NCBI GenBank assembly: GCA_037954235.1
Contig: JBBMOA010000020.1
Location: 19,004,677-19,068,676 of the forward strand
Source: Aulostomus chinensis
Taxonomy: Eukaryota; Chordata; Actinopteri; Syngnathiformes; Aulostomidae
Direction of reading: 5' to 3'
DNA length: 64,000 bases
The position numbers and the translations under genes are program-made. The notes beneath the pieces are model-generated. The model made no database searches and was not told where the DNA came from. It saw only the letters and a program-made list of their open reading frames with translations. This document shows, piece after piece, positions 49,401-63,526 of this stretch (positions within the stretch are counted from its first letter, which is position 1; every line of letters begins with the position of its first letter).

Positions 49401-50620
49401 TCTGTGGAGTTTGAGTCTTAGCGACTGACTGTACTCTTGAGCCAAAAGAGATCCAGCAGGACAGTGTGGCACCAAAATTTAGACTAGGTTCAGATCAGGC
49501 AAGTTATCGACATGATGATGATGCTATTTGTTAGCTTTAAGGAGGTAAATATTCAGGTTCCGTCGCTAAGTGGACAACTGACAACCACAAAGGGCATTAG
49601 ATGACATGGATTAATTCAAATTTAGACACGAGTGCAGCATTTAGAGACATTTTCGGGAGTGATGAGATATGACAGCGAGAGGAGCGGGAGTTCAAAGACA
49701 TGTACACTTGTATTCCTATTTGTTCACGACCGTATTCTACATGAAACCATTCCTTCATTTTCTTTGCTCAGTCACGTTGTCTCTCCCCTCGCTGACCTCC
49801 TCACCTCTCCTTTGACTCTCCCGAGTACATGGGAGAGGAAATAAACAGAGCTTAAGCTTTAGCTCTGCCAGCAAAAATCAACCTCAATATGAAAAACATC
49901 CATCCATACTCACGTTTATTTGAATTTACGCTTATTGAAGCCAATGCCATCAAAACCCCCTGGACCACAGGAGAAGTACCACATTAACACTGCAGCTTTT
50001 TTAATGCATCTTCAGATTAGCATCCCAGAGATGGACGTGAAGAGCGTCCTCTACCCTCAGGCGTCCAGTTTACTGAGGGAAGCGAAATAAGCGCTGAAGC
50101 GCAGCTGCTGCCGCGATATGTGACAGGAAGACAAATGCAGAGGAGCTACAACAACCAGGAATTCATTCATGGTTTCGAAGTATTTCAAAGCGACTTCATT
50201 GCTGAGCCTTTGTATACCTTCACACACACACCGACAAACCTCTCTACTCAGGAAGTATTAAATAAACATGAAGCATTTCCAAAAGCCTGAAAGGGGAGCA
50301 GTCACATTCCTCCCTGGTGTTATGATAGGCATCTGGGCCACACTGCAGAGTTGGATCAGTGAAAAACAAAACTGGGGACTTTCCCCATCAGCTACAATGC
50401 TATGGCTACTTTCTTTTTACCTGAAAATAATGTCCTTTGCTTCAAACTGGATCATTCTAAGCTCCGTAGTGTAATATTGCGACTGGAAGACAGCAGAGGG
50501 GAAACAATGGTGTGGCAAAGCAGAAACAAAGACTTGCCTTCATTTCTCCCCCCTTATCGGGTTCCCGGAGCATTCCTTTGCTAAAATCCCCTATAACACA
50601 CACATATACATGCATGGATG

Positions 50621-50655
<35 letters not shown>

Positions 50656-50876
50656 GTATGTACGTATGTACGTACGTACATAGAAACAAAGCACACATTT
50701 CCACCTCATAGACTCACTTACATTCTAATGCCTCATGGACAAATGATTACAGAGGCCCAGTTAGGGTGCTTCTGTGCTGCAACAGTGAGGGAGAGTCATA
50801 TGTGGGGGTGTGTGTGTGATTGTGTGAGTTCATGTGTGTATGTGTGTGTGTGTGTGTGTGTGTGATTGTGTGAGTT

Positions 50877-50918
<42 letters not shown>

Positions 50919-51124
50919 TTCATGTGTGTGTGTGTGTGTACATCCAGAGAACAGAGAGAGGAGGCATTGATTCAGGGGAGAGAATGAACCTGGAGACCTG
51001 GCGAGAGAAACAGGCTAACCAGAGCCAGATGGTCAGATAGTGAGCATTAATGCCACTCAGAGAGCTCCAAGCTGAGAGCGCGCGTGCGCGCGCACACACA
51101 CACACATGTGCACACACACATGTG

Positions 51125-51164
<40 letters not shown>

Positions 51165-51264
51165 AACAACTGATATGTGCATTCAGAGGAAGTGAATAAA
51201 TGAGAGGACGATTAAGTAAATTTCACCAAATGTCAATGCTTTTGCACTGTGTACGTTTGTGTGT

Positions 51265-51319
<55 letters not shown>

Positions 51320-54300
51320 GCTATTTGTCTTACCAAGTCGAAGCTCACACAGGCGGAGCTGAGGATCGAGAGGAGGGTGGAGTCGCCTCTTCTTTCTCCA
51401 GCAACGGGCAGGGTAGGTATACATCTGTCCCGCTGCCTTGCCTGGCCACACACACACACACACACACACACGTGCGAGCAGACACAGGCACACAGGAAGA
51501 ATTTTAACAACTACTGGCAAGCTTTACCATTTCAACAAAACTTGCATTGAGACCCCTGTGTGTGCACACACACACACACACAGTCCAAGTACCTATTCAG
51601 AAAAATTATACTCTTAATAGGCAGAATCTGCAGACTTATCATTGCTCATAGCTTTTTGACGATTATGTTTCAGGAATTTTAATTTTGTAGTTGAAATCGT
51701 TACATCATTTATCTCTCTCCACTTGCATCCTATCATATTCCACCATTAGCTCAGATGACGAAGGTAGAAGAAAATACTTTTTTTTCTGTGGGAGAGAAAA
51801 AAAAAGAAAAAGTGGGGAAGGGGTGGGGGGGTGAATCCAGCATAAATGCATATAATGTGAGTTAGGTCTGCCACAAAGTATAGGGTGTGGCCTAAAGGGC
51901 TTTGCATACAAGATGGAGAGAAGTCTATTTGTGTCCAGCTTTCAGTAAAAAGAAGATTGTTCCCTTCGGCTGTGTAGGCGACCCAGATGCAGAGCGACTT
52001 CTGACTGTTCGTCTCACGATAAATCAGCAACTCATGAAACTAACAAACCATGATATAACCTCTTTTTTCATGATTATTAATCATATTTATGAGGACATTG
52101 ATATGTTTGTGACAATGACAGAGCTGGGAACACACAGGAAGAGACCAGCAGCAACGAGGTGACCAAAGACAACAGAGTGGCGGGGACATTTGGCGACTTG
52201 TAGCAACGGAAGGCAAAAATATGTGGTGGTGATGCTGGAACCAATTTAAAAAACAGGAAATGATAAACTGGTTGTCCATCACTTTTTTCGATGTAGGCTC
52301 CACGACAGCTTGTGGAAATTCCAGTTTCTGGTTGCCCGAAATGCCCCTTGTACGCTTCTCACATTTTTCATCCATCACCAGCTCTATCAAGATGCCAAAA
52401 GTTGAGATCTGATGAAGGTCGTTCTCTCCAAGATGATTTAATTTTCTGACAAACATGGGAGAAAAAGAAGGTTACCTCGGCAACCAGAGTCTGGAATGTC
52501 CATGAGTGTCCAACTGGGAGCATGAATGCAGCAAACAGATGTTAGTTTAGCTTAGCTTAGCATAAGGACCGGAAAAACACAGTAAACAGCGAGCTTGAGT
52601 CTGTCCAAATGTAACAAAGCCTGCCTTTCAGTACCTCCTAAGTTCATCTATTGCCACTTTACTGAATATCTTCTGATAACAACTTAGAGCTTATGCAGTG
52701 TTTAGTCTCTGCCTCCTACAAAGAAACAGTATATCTTGAAGAACCAAAAATTGCCGCTGTTACACATTGGTTTGTATGCATTAAATAAATAATATATGAT
52801 ATGTGAAAAAAGTGGTGGTTTCCACTGTCGCCTCACAGCAAGAAGGTTCCGGGTTCCAGCCCCAGCTGGAGCACAGGATCTTTCTGTGTGGAGTCTCCAT
52901 GTTCTCCCTGTGCCTGCGTGGGTTCTCTCTGCTTACTCCAGTTTCCACCCAAGGTCCAATGACATGCAAATGGGGACTAGGACTTGATACTCTAAACTGA
53001 CCGTAGGTGTGACTGTGAGTGTGAATGGTTGTCTGTCTGTATGTTGGCCCTGCGATGGACTGGGGACCTGTCCAGGGATGTTAAAAAGGGGACTTTAGAG
53101 GACAGTAGAATCTACCTAAGACTGTTAGGTGAGCTGTGCTCCCTTGTTTGTGCTATTTATGCTAAACTAATCTAACTGGCCTCTCCTTGTCTCATGTTAG
53201 GCCCTGTTCAGACCTGCAGCCTCAGATCAGATACCGGTTTCAATGCACCCTGGATGCATTAATATTATATGTATATATATATTGATGTGAGATGCTTCAA
53301 ACACACCTGGTCTGGGCTGCGTGATGTATGACCACATTCATTTAGCAAATGTTCCTTTAAAAACATTCAAAGACCTCTGGCTGTACTGATGTCTTCAGCT
53401 AAGAGGAGGAATGTTCTCATCAGTATCCATCCAACCATATTTACACACACACACACACACACCATATTTACATCCATCCATCCATCCATCCCTCCATCCA
53501 TCCAACCATCCATCCATCCATCCATCCATCCATCCATCCATCCATCCATCCATCCATCCATCCCTCCATCCATCCATCCATCCATCCATCCATCCATCCA
53601 TCCATCCATCCCTCCCTCCCTCCATCCATCCATCCATCCATCCAACCATCCATCCATCCATCCATCCATCCATCCATCCATCCATCCATCCATTTTCTAC
53701 TCCGCTTATCCGTTAAGGGTCGCAGGGGGGCTGGACGGGTTGCCTATCCCGGCTGACATTGGGTGAGAGGCGGGATTCACCCTGGATGGGTCACCAGTCA
53801 ATCACAGGGCCATCAGGAGCAATTAGGGGCTCAGTGTCTTGCTCAAGGATAGTTGGATATGGTCACAGAGAGAAGTGAGGATTGAACCAGCGACCCTTCA
53901 GTTCCTAGACAGCCACTCTACCTCCGAGCCATGCCACCCCTCCTCAAGGAAAATATTAACATTGATTTTACACAATGTGTGAAAACTGTGAAAAGTCCAT
54001 CAGGATATATTTTGAGCTTGTCAAGCATTGATTTAGTTTGCCTGAATCATGCCAAGTAATCAACCCAGTATGTGATTTCTACCTTTTCTCCTTTAAATAT
54101 CCAGCAGACAAAATGGCACAGACATTGTGGCAACCTGCTGCTTTAACACGAGGGCTTTGCAAAAGGAAAAAAAGGTTTATTTGCATATAAAGAGAGGAAG
54201 AAAGATCCCCTCACAAGTGGTCAAATACCAGGCGTGAAGTGACCTAGTTATTTATTTAGACTTTGTCTCACAAGAGAGCCAATTAGCATATTAACCAGAA

Positions 54301-55652
54301 TATTGACGATGTCTTGAAAGTAGGGAGAAAGAAAGTAGCATCAAGAATATTTAGAAACAAGGTTTTAGTGGCCAACACTATTTCACAGGCTGTGGTTCAC
54401 TCCTTCACCTGGCTGACGGTGGCACTTTTCCATCCAGATGTAGCAATTGTTCTGCGCCACGCCAGTTTGCGAGTCCAGGAAGGGCATGCGCACACTGCGC
54501 TCGGCACAGAGACGGGCGTTATAGCTGCGACAGTGCTCGATGGCCTCCTTATAGAACTGGTCACCAAGCCTAATACAGACAGACAGACACGGAGAAAGGA
54601 AAACAAGAAGAAAGACAGAGGATTAGTGGTTGCAATTTAAGCGATGAATTGATAGAACGATGATGTAGCATTGAGGAAAATTTTGTGTCTCGAGGTCGCT
54701 TGGATTTTTGAATGGGTTTTTGTTTGAAAATCTGAAATAACTTCTGTGCTTCATATATTTTAACAACTAGTCCAACGGCATAAATGCTACACTCGTGAAT
54801 TTTGGAGCTTTTCATGTGTCTTAAAATGGCGGCCGCTAACAAATAGCTAAACAAGACTGCAGTTGTTGTCGGGGGCGTCATCATGCTGAAAACAGAAGAT
54901 CTGAAATCACGTGTTGGTGACCCTGTTTTTGGTGATGCTAACCTCCAGGCTGGCCTACAAAAATACGTCATCCCTGCAAGTTTGTCATCTGAAGGACGCA
55001 GAGAAAACATTTCTAAATGGAAATCCCTTCCAGTAACATGAGACTCTTATTTATTCATATTTACAATTGATCCAAGCTATTTCCACCATGCTGCTCTTTC
55101 TGAATTTTGGGGTCCGTTAAATCTGGTTTTGCAGATTGAGAATCAAGTGAAGCAAACACAAGAGCAGTGAGGACACGTACACACAAGAAACAACAATGAA
55201 TTATAGGTATAGATTAAATGTTTCCTCCTGCCAAATAGATAGATGGGTGAGAGTCCGGATCAATGTCTAGAAGGGCTACATCCAGGCGTACACACACTAT
55301 TGAACAGCAAGATGTTATAAATCAGGATGGGAGTCATCAATAACCTCCAGAATCCCAGTCCAGAGGCTGTAAATGTGGAGTTAAGGTCACCACAGACTGG
55401 TGCAACAAACCTAACTCACGTCTGTTTACGAAAATGAACATGGGAAGAGTCCACTAACCTGGATTAAATTATTTAAATCAAAACAAGGCAGGCGTGAATT
55501 TATTACGAATGAGCTCAAACAAAACAGACGCATGAATCACAATTTCACATTTTCAGACAAATTTAAGACAACGTACTCAATGACAGGGAGAGCAGCGGCT
55601 TTTATCTGTGGCTCTGTTTATGTACAGCCACATCTATCTGCTCACCCATCAT

Positions 55653-55691
<39 letters not shown>

Positions 55692-58600
55692 GGGCCAGCA
55701 GATGAGACGGGTGCTCTATGGAATCTCAACACAGATATGCAAAGAATGCCAAACTGGACAAAGACCAGCACCCTGGTCACACTGAATCTCACAAAGATGT
55801 GCAGTGTTTCGAGGGTGGGTGAGCGGAGGGTGGATGGATGGATAGAGGGCTGGGAGTGAGGGCGGGGAAGGGGGGGGGGTGCCTTGGGTGACTTGGATTG
55901 AATCAGGTATTCAAGAGGAGGCAGAGGAGGGAGAGAGGGAAAGAGAAGGGGTATGGAGACAGGAAATGGATGTTTTAGTAAAAGGACATGAGAACATGTG
56001 ACAGATGAAGGTTCCAGTCTTCTTCACTTTGATCAAATGGTGCTTTGACGTTTTTAAATAAGTGAAAAATCTTTAAGAAAGCAACGATATCTTGAGGAGG
56101 GATGAATGGGAGACATTAAGGACTAGAAGAGTGGCCTTAAATAATATCATTGAATAATCTTACTGTATTTGTAACAGAGAGATTTAAATGTCAATTATTG
56201 TGATTTTTTTTTCTTCAAAATGGGCTCAGTATTTCAGGAATTTAACAGTAAACATTGCTAGAAGACTAGAAACCTTGATCTTCATCACAGCCTCATTCAT
56301 GAAATGTTCTCATGCACAAATTTCTCCTTAACCCTAGGACACGAATGTGGAAATCTGTAGCACCGTCACTAACGTCGGGGATATTTTGCCCGATATAATA
56401 TTCCTGATAAAAGATAATTTTCAGCAAAATATATAAAAGTACAACACTGTATGCCACACTTAAGCACTCTTCTTCTAACCCAATAGGCCGTGGCACATAA
56501 AATGAAAAAAGGTACAATGAGGGACCCTATGAAAAGGCTCCTAAATTATTTAAAAAAAACAACAACAGGTAATCATTAATGAGAAATTTCCAAACAAACA
56601 AAAAATGATGGAGCTGGGAACTTCAATGACAAGGATCACATGACAAAGATCGTGTGGGTGAAAATCACCTGATGTTTGTGTTCTAGGTTTAAAGAGAGAG
56701 GGTTTTTTTTTTTAACCCCTCAATTTAGCCTTACAGACAGGAAGCAAAGCCGGATGACGGTTTGTCACTCCTGGCTCATGACATCTATTATTGAAACTGC
56801 CAATCAACCAAGCAGGCTTGCAAAGACTTCAGTGTTATAAGAGTTGCAAGAAGTTTCAAAATAGCCAGCAGGCTTCACTTCCTGTCTGTAAGACTAAACC
56901 GTGGGTCGACTTTAAATACCACATCACGGTTGTATGCAACCACAACGGGTGCTGGTCACGCTGACCCTAAGCTTTGACCTCCAAAATGTTTTCAGGTCAT
57001 CGTTTGGTGCAAGAGGATGTTTGTACTATATTTGACGAAATGTCTTCAGGCGTTCTACAGACGTCTCGTCCTGGTGAGGTGAAAATGACCTTCAACCAAC
57101 AAAATCTTTTCAGTTCATTCTTGATTTTAAATGATCGCTTGTACCAAATTGGGAGAAAATTCTCTCAAGATTGTTCTGAGATATTGTGTACAGGGGAACA
57201 AGACAGACAGACAGCATAGGAAAATAATGCCTGGAATCTTTAGAAATCCTTCAGTGTGTATGAACAAATTTGCGCATAACACAGTTTGATGAATGTAACT
57301 CCATCCATTGATTTTCTATACTGCTCATCCGTTGAGGGTCACGGGGGCCAGAGCCTATCCCAGCTGACGTCGGGTGAGAGGAGGGGTTCACCCTGGACGG
57401 GTCGCCGGTCCGTCGCAGGGCCATCCGGAGCAATTAGGGGCTCAGTATCTTGCTCAAGGATACTTAAACATGGTCAACAAAAACGTAATTGTAGTTTTTA
57501 AAAAAAGAAAAAAGAAGTCCCAGGTGAGTTCGAGACGTGTTTGTAACACAATTGAAACACGATACATTCTTCAACTTTTGGTTCTATTTTGTGTTGGTCC
57601 AGGTGTTTCCAGGTAAGCAGCTCCGTATTTCATTTGTCTGCATCACGTTTTGAAAACCAAGCTTGACACACCTTGAAAAGGTCAGGGGTGATGACACACA
57701 GTCTCGCTCTGTCACACCACATGTGTGAAATTTGACACAGGTTGATTAATTGTAAATTGATAACGCACAGCATCGATGTAGCTTTAAGGCTTTGGACAGA
57801 TGTCAAGGAGAAGAGAAACATTTTGCTGTAAAGCCCTCTTTATATACACCAGAGGTCGTTAACGTGATGTATGTAAATGAATGTATCGGGGTAATTTCTG
57901 GGCTGCACTTTAAAACAGCAGCGCTACTATAACACACCCTCAGCCCTACTATGTATAATGTCAGGCCTTAAACACACGTGGCGCTTGCTGGCTGGGGTTT
58001 TCGTCAGGAGACATACAGAAACGAGGAATGCGGCTGGTATTTTTGGTGTTGTGCGTTTTTACCGTATGTCTAACCAGTCGTCGCACGGACTTCCTGTCAC
58101 ACAACTACAGTCGAAGCTCTCCTGTTTCTGAGTGAATCATGCGAACACGATTCCTGAAGGCTTTTCACTTCGTACGCCTTTTCCGTCTCCATCTTTGTGT
58201 CAACCCAGCGTGTTTCTGTCCCATTTCCAACAACAAAAGCGTCTGTATAATGTCCCCCAGGCAGTTTCATAAACTCTTACATAAGTGTCATCGCTTGTCT
58301 GTGCGGTACATTCATGTCTTGGGTTAAGAGAGAGTAAAGAGGCTATGTGTTTGCATGTGTGTATCTTTATGCCTCCAAGTCCAACTGTCTATGGGCGCTA
58401 CATTATTGCGTATCCTGAGACGTCCCTCCCCCCTCCTACGCCAAGCACGATTTTGCCATCAAAGATTGTATTATGCCCCTGTTTGTACCCATTAGTCGGC
58501 TGTATGGCTGATCCTAGTGACGGTGCTTATGTAAGTGGAGTTTTGCATGTCGGAAAACACATTCCTCTTGGTCAACAGCTTCCTGGATACTGATGGAATC

Positions 58601-61234
58601 TGCAGTCGCTGTGTGTGTATTTTGTAAGTGTGTGTGTTCGCCACTGTGTATATATACCACTGTGATTGTCTCAATTGCTCCCATACTAGCACACAGAGCA
58701 GCTTTGTGTGGATCAGTCTTATCACCGCCAAGTACAGAAGCAACCACTGGCAGAGCGCCATTTCATCAGCTCATACTAATCGTTTACAGGTCAATGCTAT
58801 AAGCTCAGAGGGATGGAGGGGGAACTTTGGAGGAGGGGGTGGGGGTGGTGCTGGTGGTGGGGGGGGGGGCTGCAGGAGGGACCCTCTCAGCATTTCAATC
58901 CCCTCTTCTGTTCTGTGTGTGGAAGTGAGGAGGGTCTATCACCTTCACAGGTGCTTTGAATGATTTAAAGCAGGAAGACAACTTAGGACACAGTGGTCAC
59001 ACATACACCTTATTACCATTCAGTCATTAAACTGGTACCTGGAATTCAGCAGTTTACTTTTTTTGCTACTTTACTTTCTCCGAAATAACAAAATGTTAAT
59101 TCTTGCAGAGCGCAAACTTTCATCATGATTGTACAATTACAGTAATCTTGCTGATATGGCTCAGCATTGAAAAAAACAAGGCTCTTTTTTTTTTTTTGTT
59201 AGGTCAAAAAAACACATCCACCCCAACATCTGATGTGTTCTCCCTTCGTCCACGTTACAGCCCCCCACCAAGTTTGGTTAAACAGTCTGAGACGTTTTTT
59301 TCATGATCCTGTAAACAGACAAACAAACAGCAAGTCCAAGGTAGCAGTAGCTATACTTGCCAGCTTTTTGGTTTTATATTGTGATTGACCAGAGTTAAGA
59401 TGTCAACGGTCACGTTCGCAGAGTGTTTTCTGCGTCAAGGTTTGTGGTGTGCCACAGTTCAGGCGTTCTCAACCTTTCATACGTCAGTGTACTCTTTGTC
59501 GTACACGAAACAGGCCAGGGTCCAAATTATTTTGGCTAATCTGTTTTATTCTAATCTATTTGAAATGTACTAATAAAAATAGATATAAATAGATACAAAT
59601 AATTAAAAAACAAAAACAGGTTTTTGAAATTGTATGGGTGTAAGAACATGTAACGAAAGAACAAGCCATTAGTGGCTACGTCATTGCCTAATGTTAGCAG
59701 TTAGCTTGTTAGTTGGTTTGTGTTTAGCTCAAATCAAAGTGGGAGTGGATTACTGAGCAAACAGCTGGATAAAGGTGATCTGGATTGTAGAAGAAGATGC
59801 ACTTCAGAGTTTATGAATTGACTTTTTTGGACGGTTTTGTTGTTGTTAGCCCAGGGTGACCAAACGTCCTGTTTTTCCAGGACATGTCCTGTTTTCACGT
59901 CCTGTCACGGCCGTCCTGTTTTTGTTTTTTTTGTAATTAACAATTTTCTACCCCAACAGAGGAGGCAAACTTTAAATGTATAGAAGTTATGAGGCATCTT
60001 CGAGTACACTTCCAGTGTCATTAGAGCATCTCATGGCCAGCCCGAGTCTCCTGGTCTTTGGTGATCAAAACATGCTCGCCTCATGTTAGCCGTCAGTTGA
60101 CCATTAGCTTCAAGCTAAATATACATAGCTGGCTCTTTCTGCATTGCAAGGAAGTGATGTAGCAGTGAAAAAAACTTCTTTGGGAAATCGAGACATCTAT
60201 TTGTGTTTACTGAAAAGGCTTTTTCTTTGGAGGAGGTGTTATTTTAATCAGCCTCTCTACTGTCTGCTACCATTCCACTCAGTCAATCTTCCTCCGTCAC
60301 TTTTGTGCACCACTCCCAGCTCCTTCTCTTCCTCTTTTCCTAATAGAATGATGAATCAATAAAAAACTCAGTGAATCACTGTCATCTCTCCACAGTCTAT
60401 GATTAATAGTATGCTGCCAGTCGTTGTCATACTTAAAGAATATTAATTAATGAACAACCCAAAACTGTAGAGGTTACTATGGCAGGGTCGAGCAGCAGCA
60501 GCAGCAGGCGGGTATAGCTGAGAAGTGGGTGAAGCAGGGAGATGAAGGGGAGGAGCCAAGACTGCAAAATGAGGGGCGGGGGGGGGGGGCACACGTGTTC
60601 CCTTTCAAACTCTGTCACACTCATGTTCCCTCAAATACATGGATGTGTGTCAGTACGCTGGCACACACTTGTCCCTGCAAAAACACACACACACACACAC
60701 ACACACACAAAGAAAAGAAAAGAAAAGGTGCAGAGTGTGTTTGGGTGGGTAAAGAAGCCGAGGAGGGGTGGGGGGGGGGGGGCAGCCAAAGAGGAAATTG
60801 TGTTACAGAGGGGGGAAACCCTGATTCAGATGCTGCTGCTGCTGCTGCTGTTGTTTTTCTCAGGAGGGGAGGAAGAAGTGAAGAAGCTGATGAGGTGAAA
60901 GAGGTGGAATCTGAAGACGTGCAATGAGTACTCAGTGTGGTGTTGCCAGAGGGGTGGGGGGGACCCAAAAAATTTCATGCATGAAAATAATAACAAGCAT
61001 TCATACCTCACCCCTCTACTCTTTTTTTATCCTCTCATTTATATAAAAAAAAGGATAGAAACATGGATCAGCTCCATGAGGACAAGGAAAATGAAAAATA
61101 TGGGTTGATCACTAAGGATGCCGGCTCTTTAATTCCCTCCATGCCTGGAAACCCTCCTGGGCTCAGATAGACAAAGGCCAGGGTTCTATCCTATGAGGTA
61201 TAAATGTATGCAGTAAATGCAGCCAGACAGACAA

Positions 61235-61265
<31 letters not shown>

Positions 61266-63449
61266 ACACACCCCCAACAAACCCTCCATCACTCATGCTA
61301 CCTCTCACGCATATTGGGGGAGGGGCAACACAACAATTCATGCAAACACACAAGTGGCAAAAAAAAAAAGGGCTTGATGGCAGTTTAACTAAATAAAGCA
61401 ATAAAAAACACTCACACACGCACACACACACACACACACACTGAAAAAAAAAAACGGCTGACATGTTTACTGCCAGCTGCTGATGGTTATAATTCATATC
61501 TCAGGGAGAGCTCGAGAGCTGCCTGGATTATTACTACATCCTTACTGACTGCTTATGATTTACCAGCCACATCCTGAGGACAGATGACAAACCAGCTCTA
61601 TTGTTGAAACAGACACAAACATCTGTCTTAATACTCCTCACATTCATGGTTCCGGTGTGTTTTGGTTGTCTTGCCTTTGACCTTACATATTATTGGGAGG
61701 GGTGGGGGGGGGGGGTCTGTCTGAGAAAGTCCTGCCACATATACGAAGGGCAGATGGGGGCCCCCCTCCCTCCATCACAGTATACACCCCAGCATCAGCC
61801 TGCCTTTCTGTCCATGCATATCTCTCTCTCTCTATCTCTCTCCCTCTCTCTCTTTCTCTTAACAGATGGACCCAGGAGGATACTGGGGACGCTCCTAATC
61901 TGCTGCCCCACATGCACAACTGAAGACACACAAAAAGTAACACACACACACACACACACGTGTATATATATATATATATATGTATATGTATATACACCTT
62001 CATTTTCAGTAGCCTTAGCTGGTTTGCTAGACTATAACATGCCAGATGGTAGTATGTTCAAGAGCTCTGCATTTTATTTCCCATAAGTCAACAAAGACCT
62101 TCAAGATAAAAGCTCCATGAGTTTCCACTTCAGTTCTAGTTGACACGTTACCCTCCTTTCCTTTTGACTGAATATTGGAGCTGGGTATTGACAAGGACTT
62201 CATGATGAGTAGCACAATACATGGGTCACCTTACTTTTTTTTACCAGGATATATTGCGATACAATTCAATGCATACTGCAATACTCCATGTAGTGCACTG
62301 AAAATTACAAAACAGAACAGAAAATACAACTTGCTGGGTAACGCCTGGATACACATGTACGTCGCAACAAAGCTCCTTTATCAGAGGGATTTTTATTCGA
62401 GGCTGCACAGTTGTACACTGTTACTGAACACGCAAAATGCACCTGACATAACATTATATTGAAAAAAGTGCATTCAAGTTATTATGTAACTCACCGAACA
62501 ACAAGCCATTAAAATATTGCATGGCTGTCACACATGTGTCACGATTTTATCACGATATAGTAAATCAAGGCTGGAAAGCAAAACAGTATTGTTAAAAGAT
62601 AAAGATAACAAAATTATCTTTATATATTGCTGAGTTGATTTTATTGCACAGCTGAATAGGAATTCAGAAATTTATGTTTCCTAGTCAATTACTGGGGGGA
62701 TAAAATGTGGGGGATGAACTGCTGGTGGGTGACAACTTGAAAATATTTGCAGCTCCAAAGAGAAACCGTTAGAGCCGAGAGGAGGCACAGTGAGGTGCAG
62801 AGAGCACCAGGTCTACTTTGGTAAAGCTTTTAAAACCTACAAGATTCATGTTGAAACATGCGGGGTGAAAAACAAAAACAAAAACAAAACAAACAAAAAA
62901 AGCAGCTATGCTTTTGCAAAATAGATATTGAGATAAACTCAACACACATTCCACATGACGATTGTAAACATCTGCTGACAGCCAGCAGGAAGACAGACTC
63001 AAGTCAAATCTTGCATGGAAGACTTCTAAACGCAGAAAAGAGGAACAAATGTAGGATCATAATGTGGATTCCGTTAATATTCGCAGATAATGGATCATGC
63101 ACCTCCACCCCCCACCCCGAAAATCTCTGTGTCTGTGGTGCTTGTTCTAAATCAGAAATATGAATTTGTCCACTTTCAAAATCAGATAATCCCACCGTAA
63201 AAAGCAACAGATTAAACACTAAAAACCACACGGAACCACATGAATCTGTACAACACCGCTGCTTTTCGAAAGATGATGTAGATTTTTTTTTTGTTATAAC
63301 GACAAAATAATCTGCGTTGCGTTGCTGAAAGGTGGCAGATCGGCGCTGAGCGAGAGTTGTCCTTTCAGTCTGCTCTTTGTGACATGAATACATGTCCATG
63401 CAAATACATCGTCCAGCACTGACAAAGAGCCGTGCGTGCAAACTTCTGC

Positions 63450-63526
<77 letters not shown>

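Noticed and set aside
50457..51550. ORFs of alternating Cys/Val, His/Thr around 50.5-51.5 kb
   Set aside because: Translations of CA/TG arrays; the only real coding piece here is dpf3 exon 3 at 51334-51441.
53471..53694. CRISPR-like regular repeat array
   Set aside because: The units are 4 bases with no spacers; the genome is animal; it is a microsatellite.
53389..53766. Long ORFs on both strands with Ile-His-Pro-Ser or Met-Asp-Gly-Trp repeats
   Set aside because: They are six-frame translations of the (ATCC)n array; no start context, no splice sites, no homologous protein.
60529..60968. ORFs of 115-132 codons on both strands
   Set aside because: Built from CA, G-run and GCT/TGC repeats inside dpf3 intron 1; no splice context.
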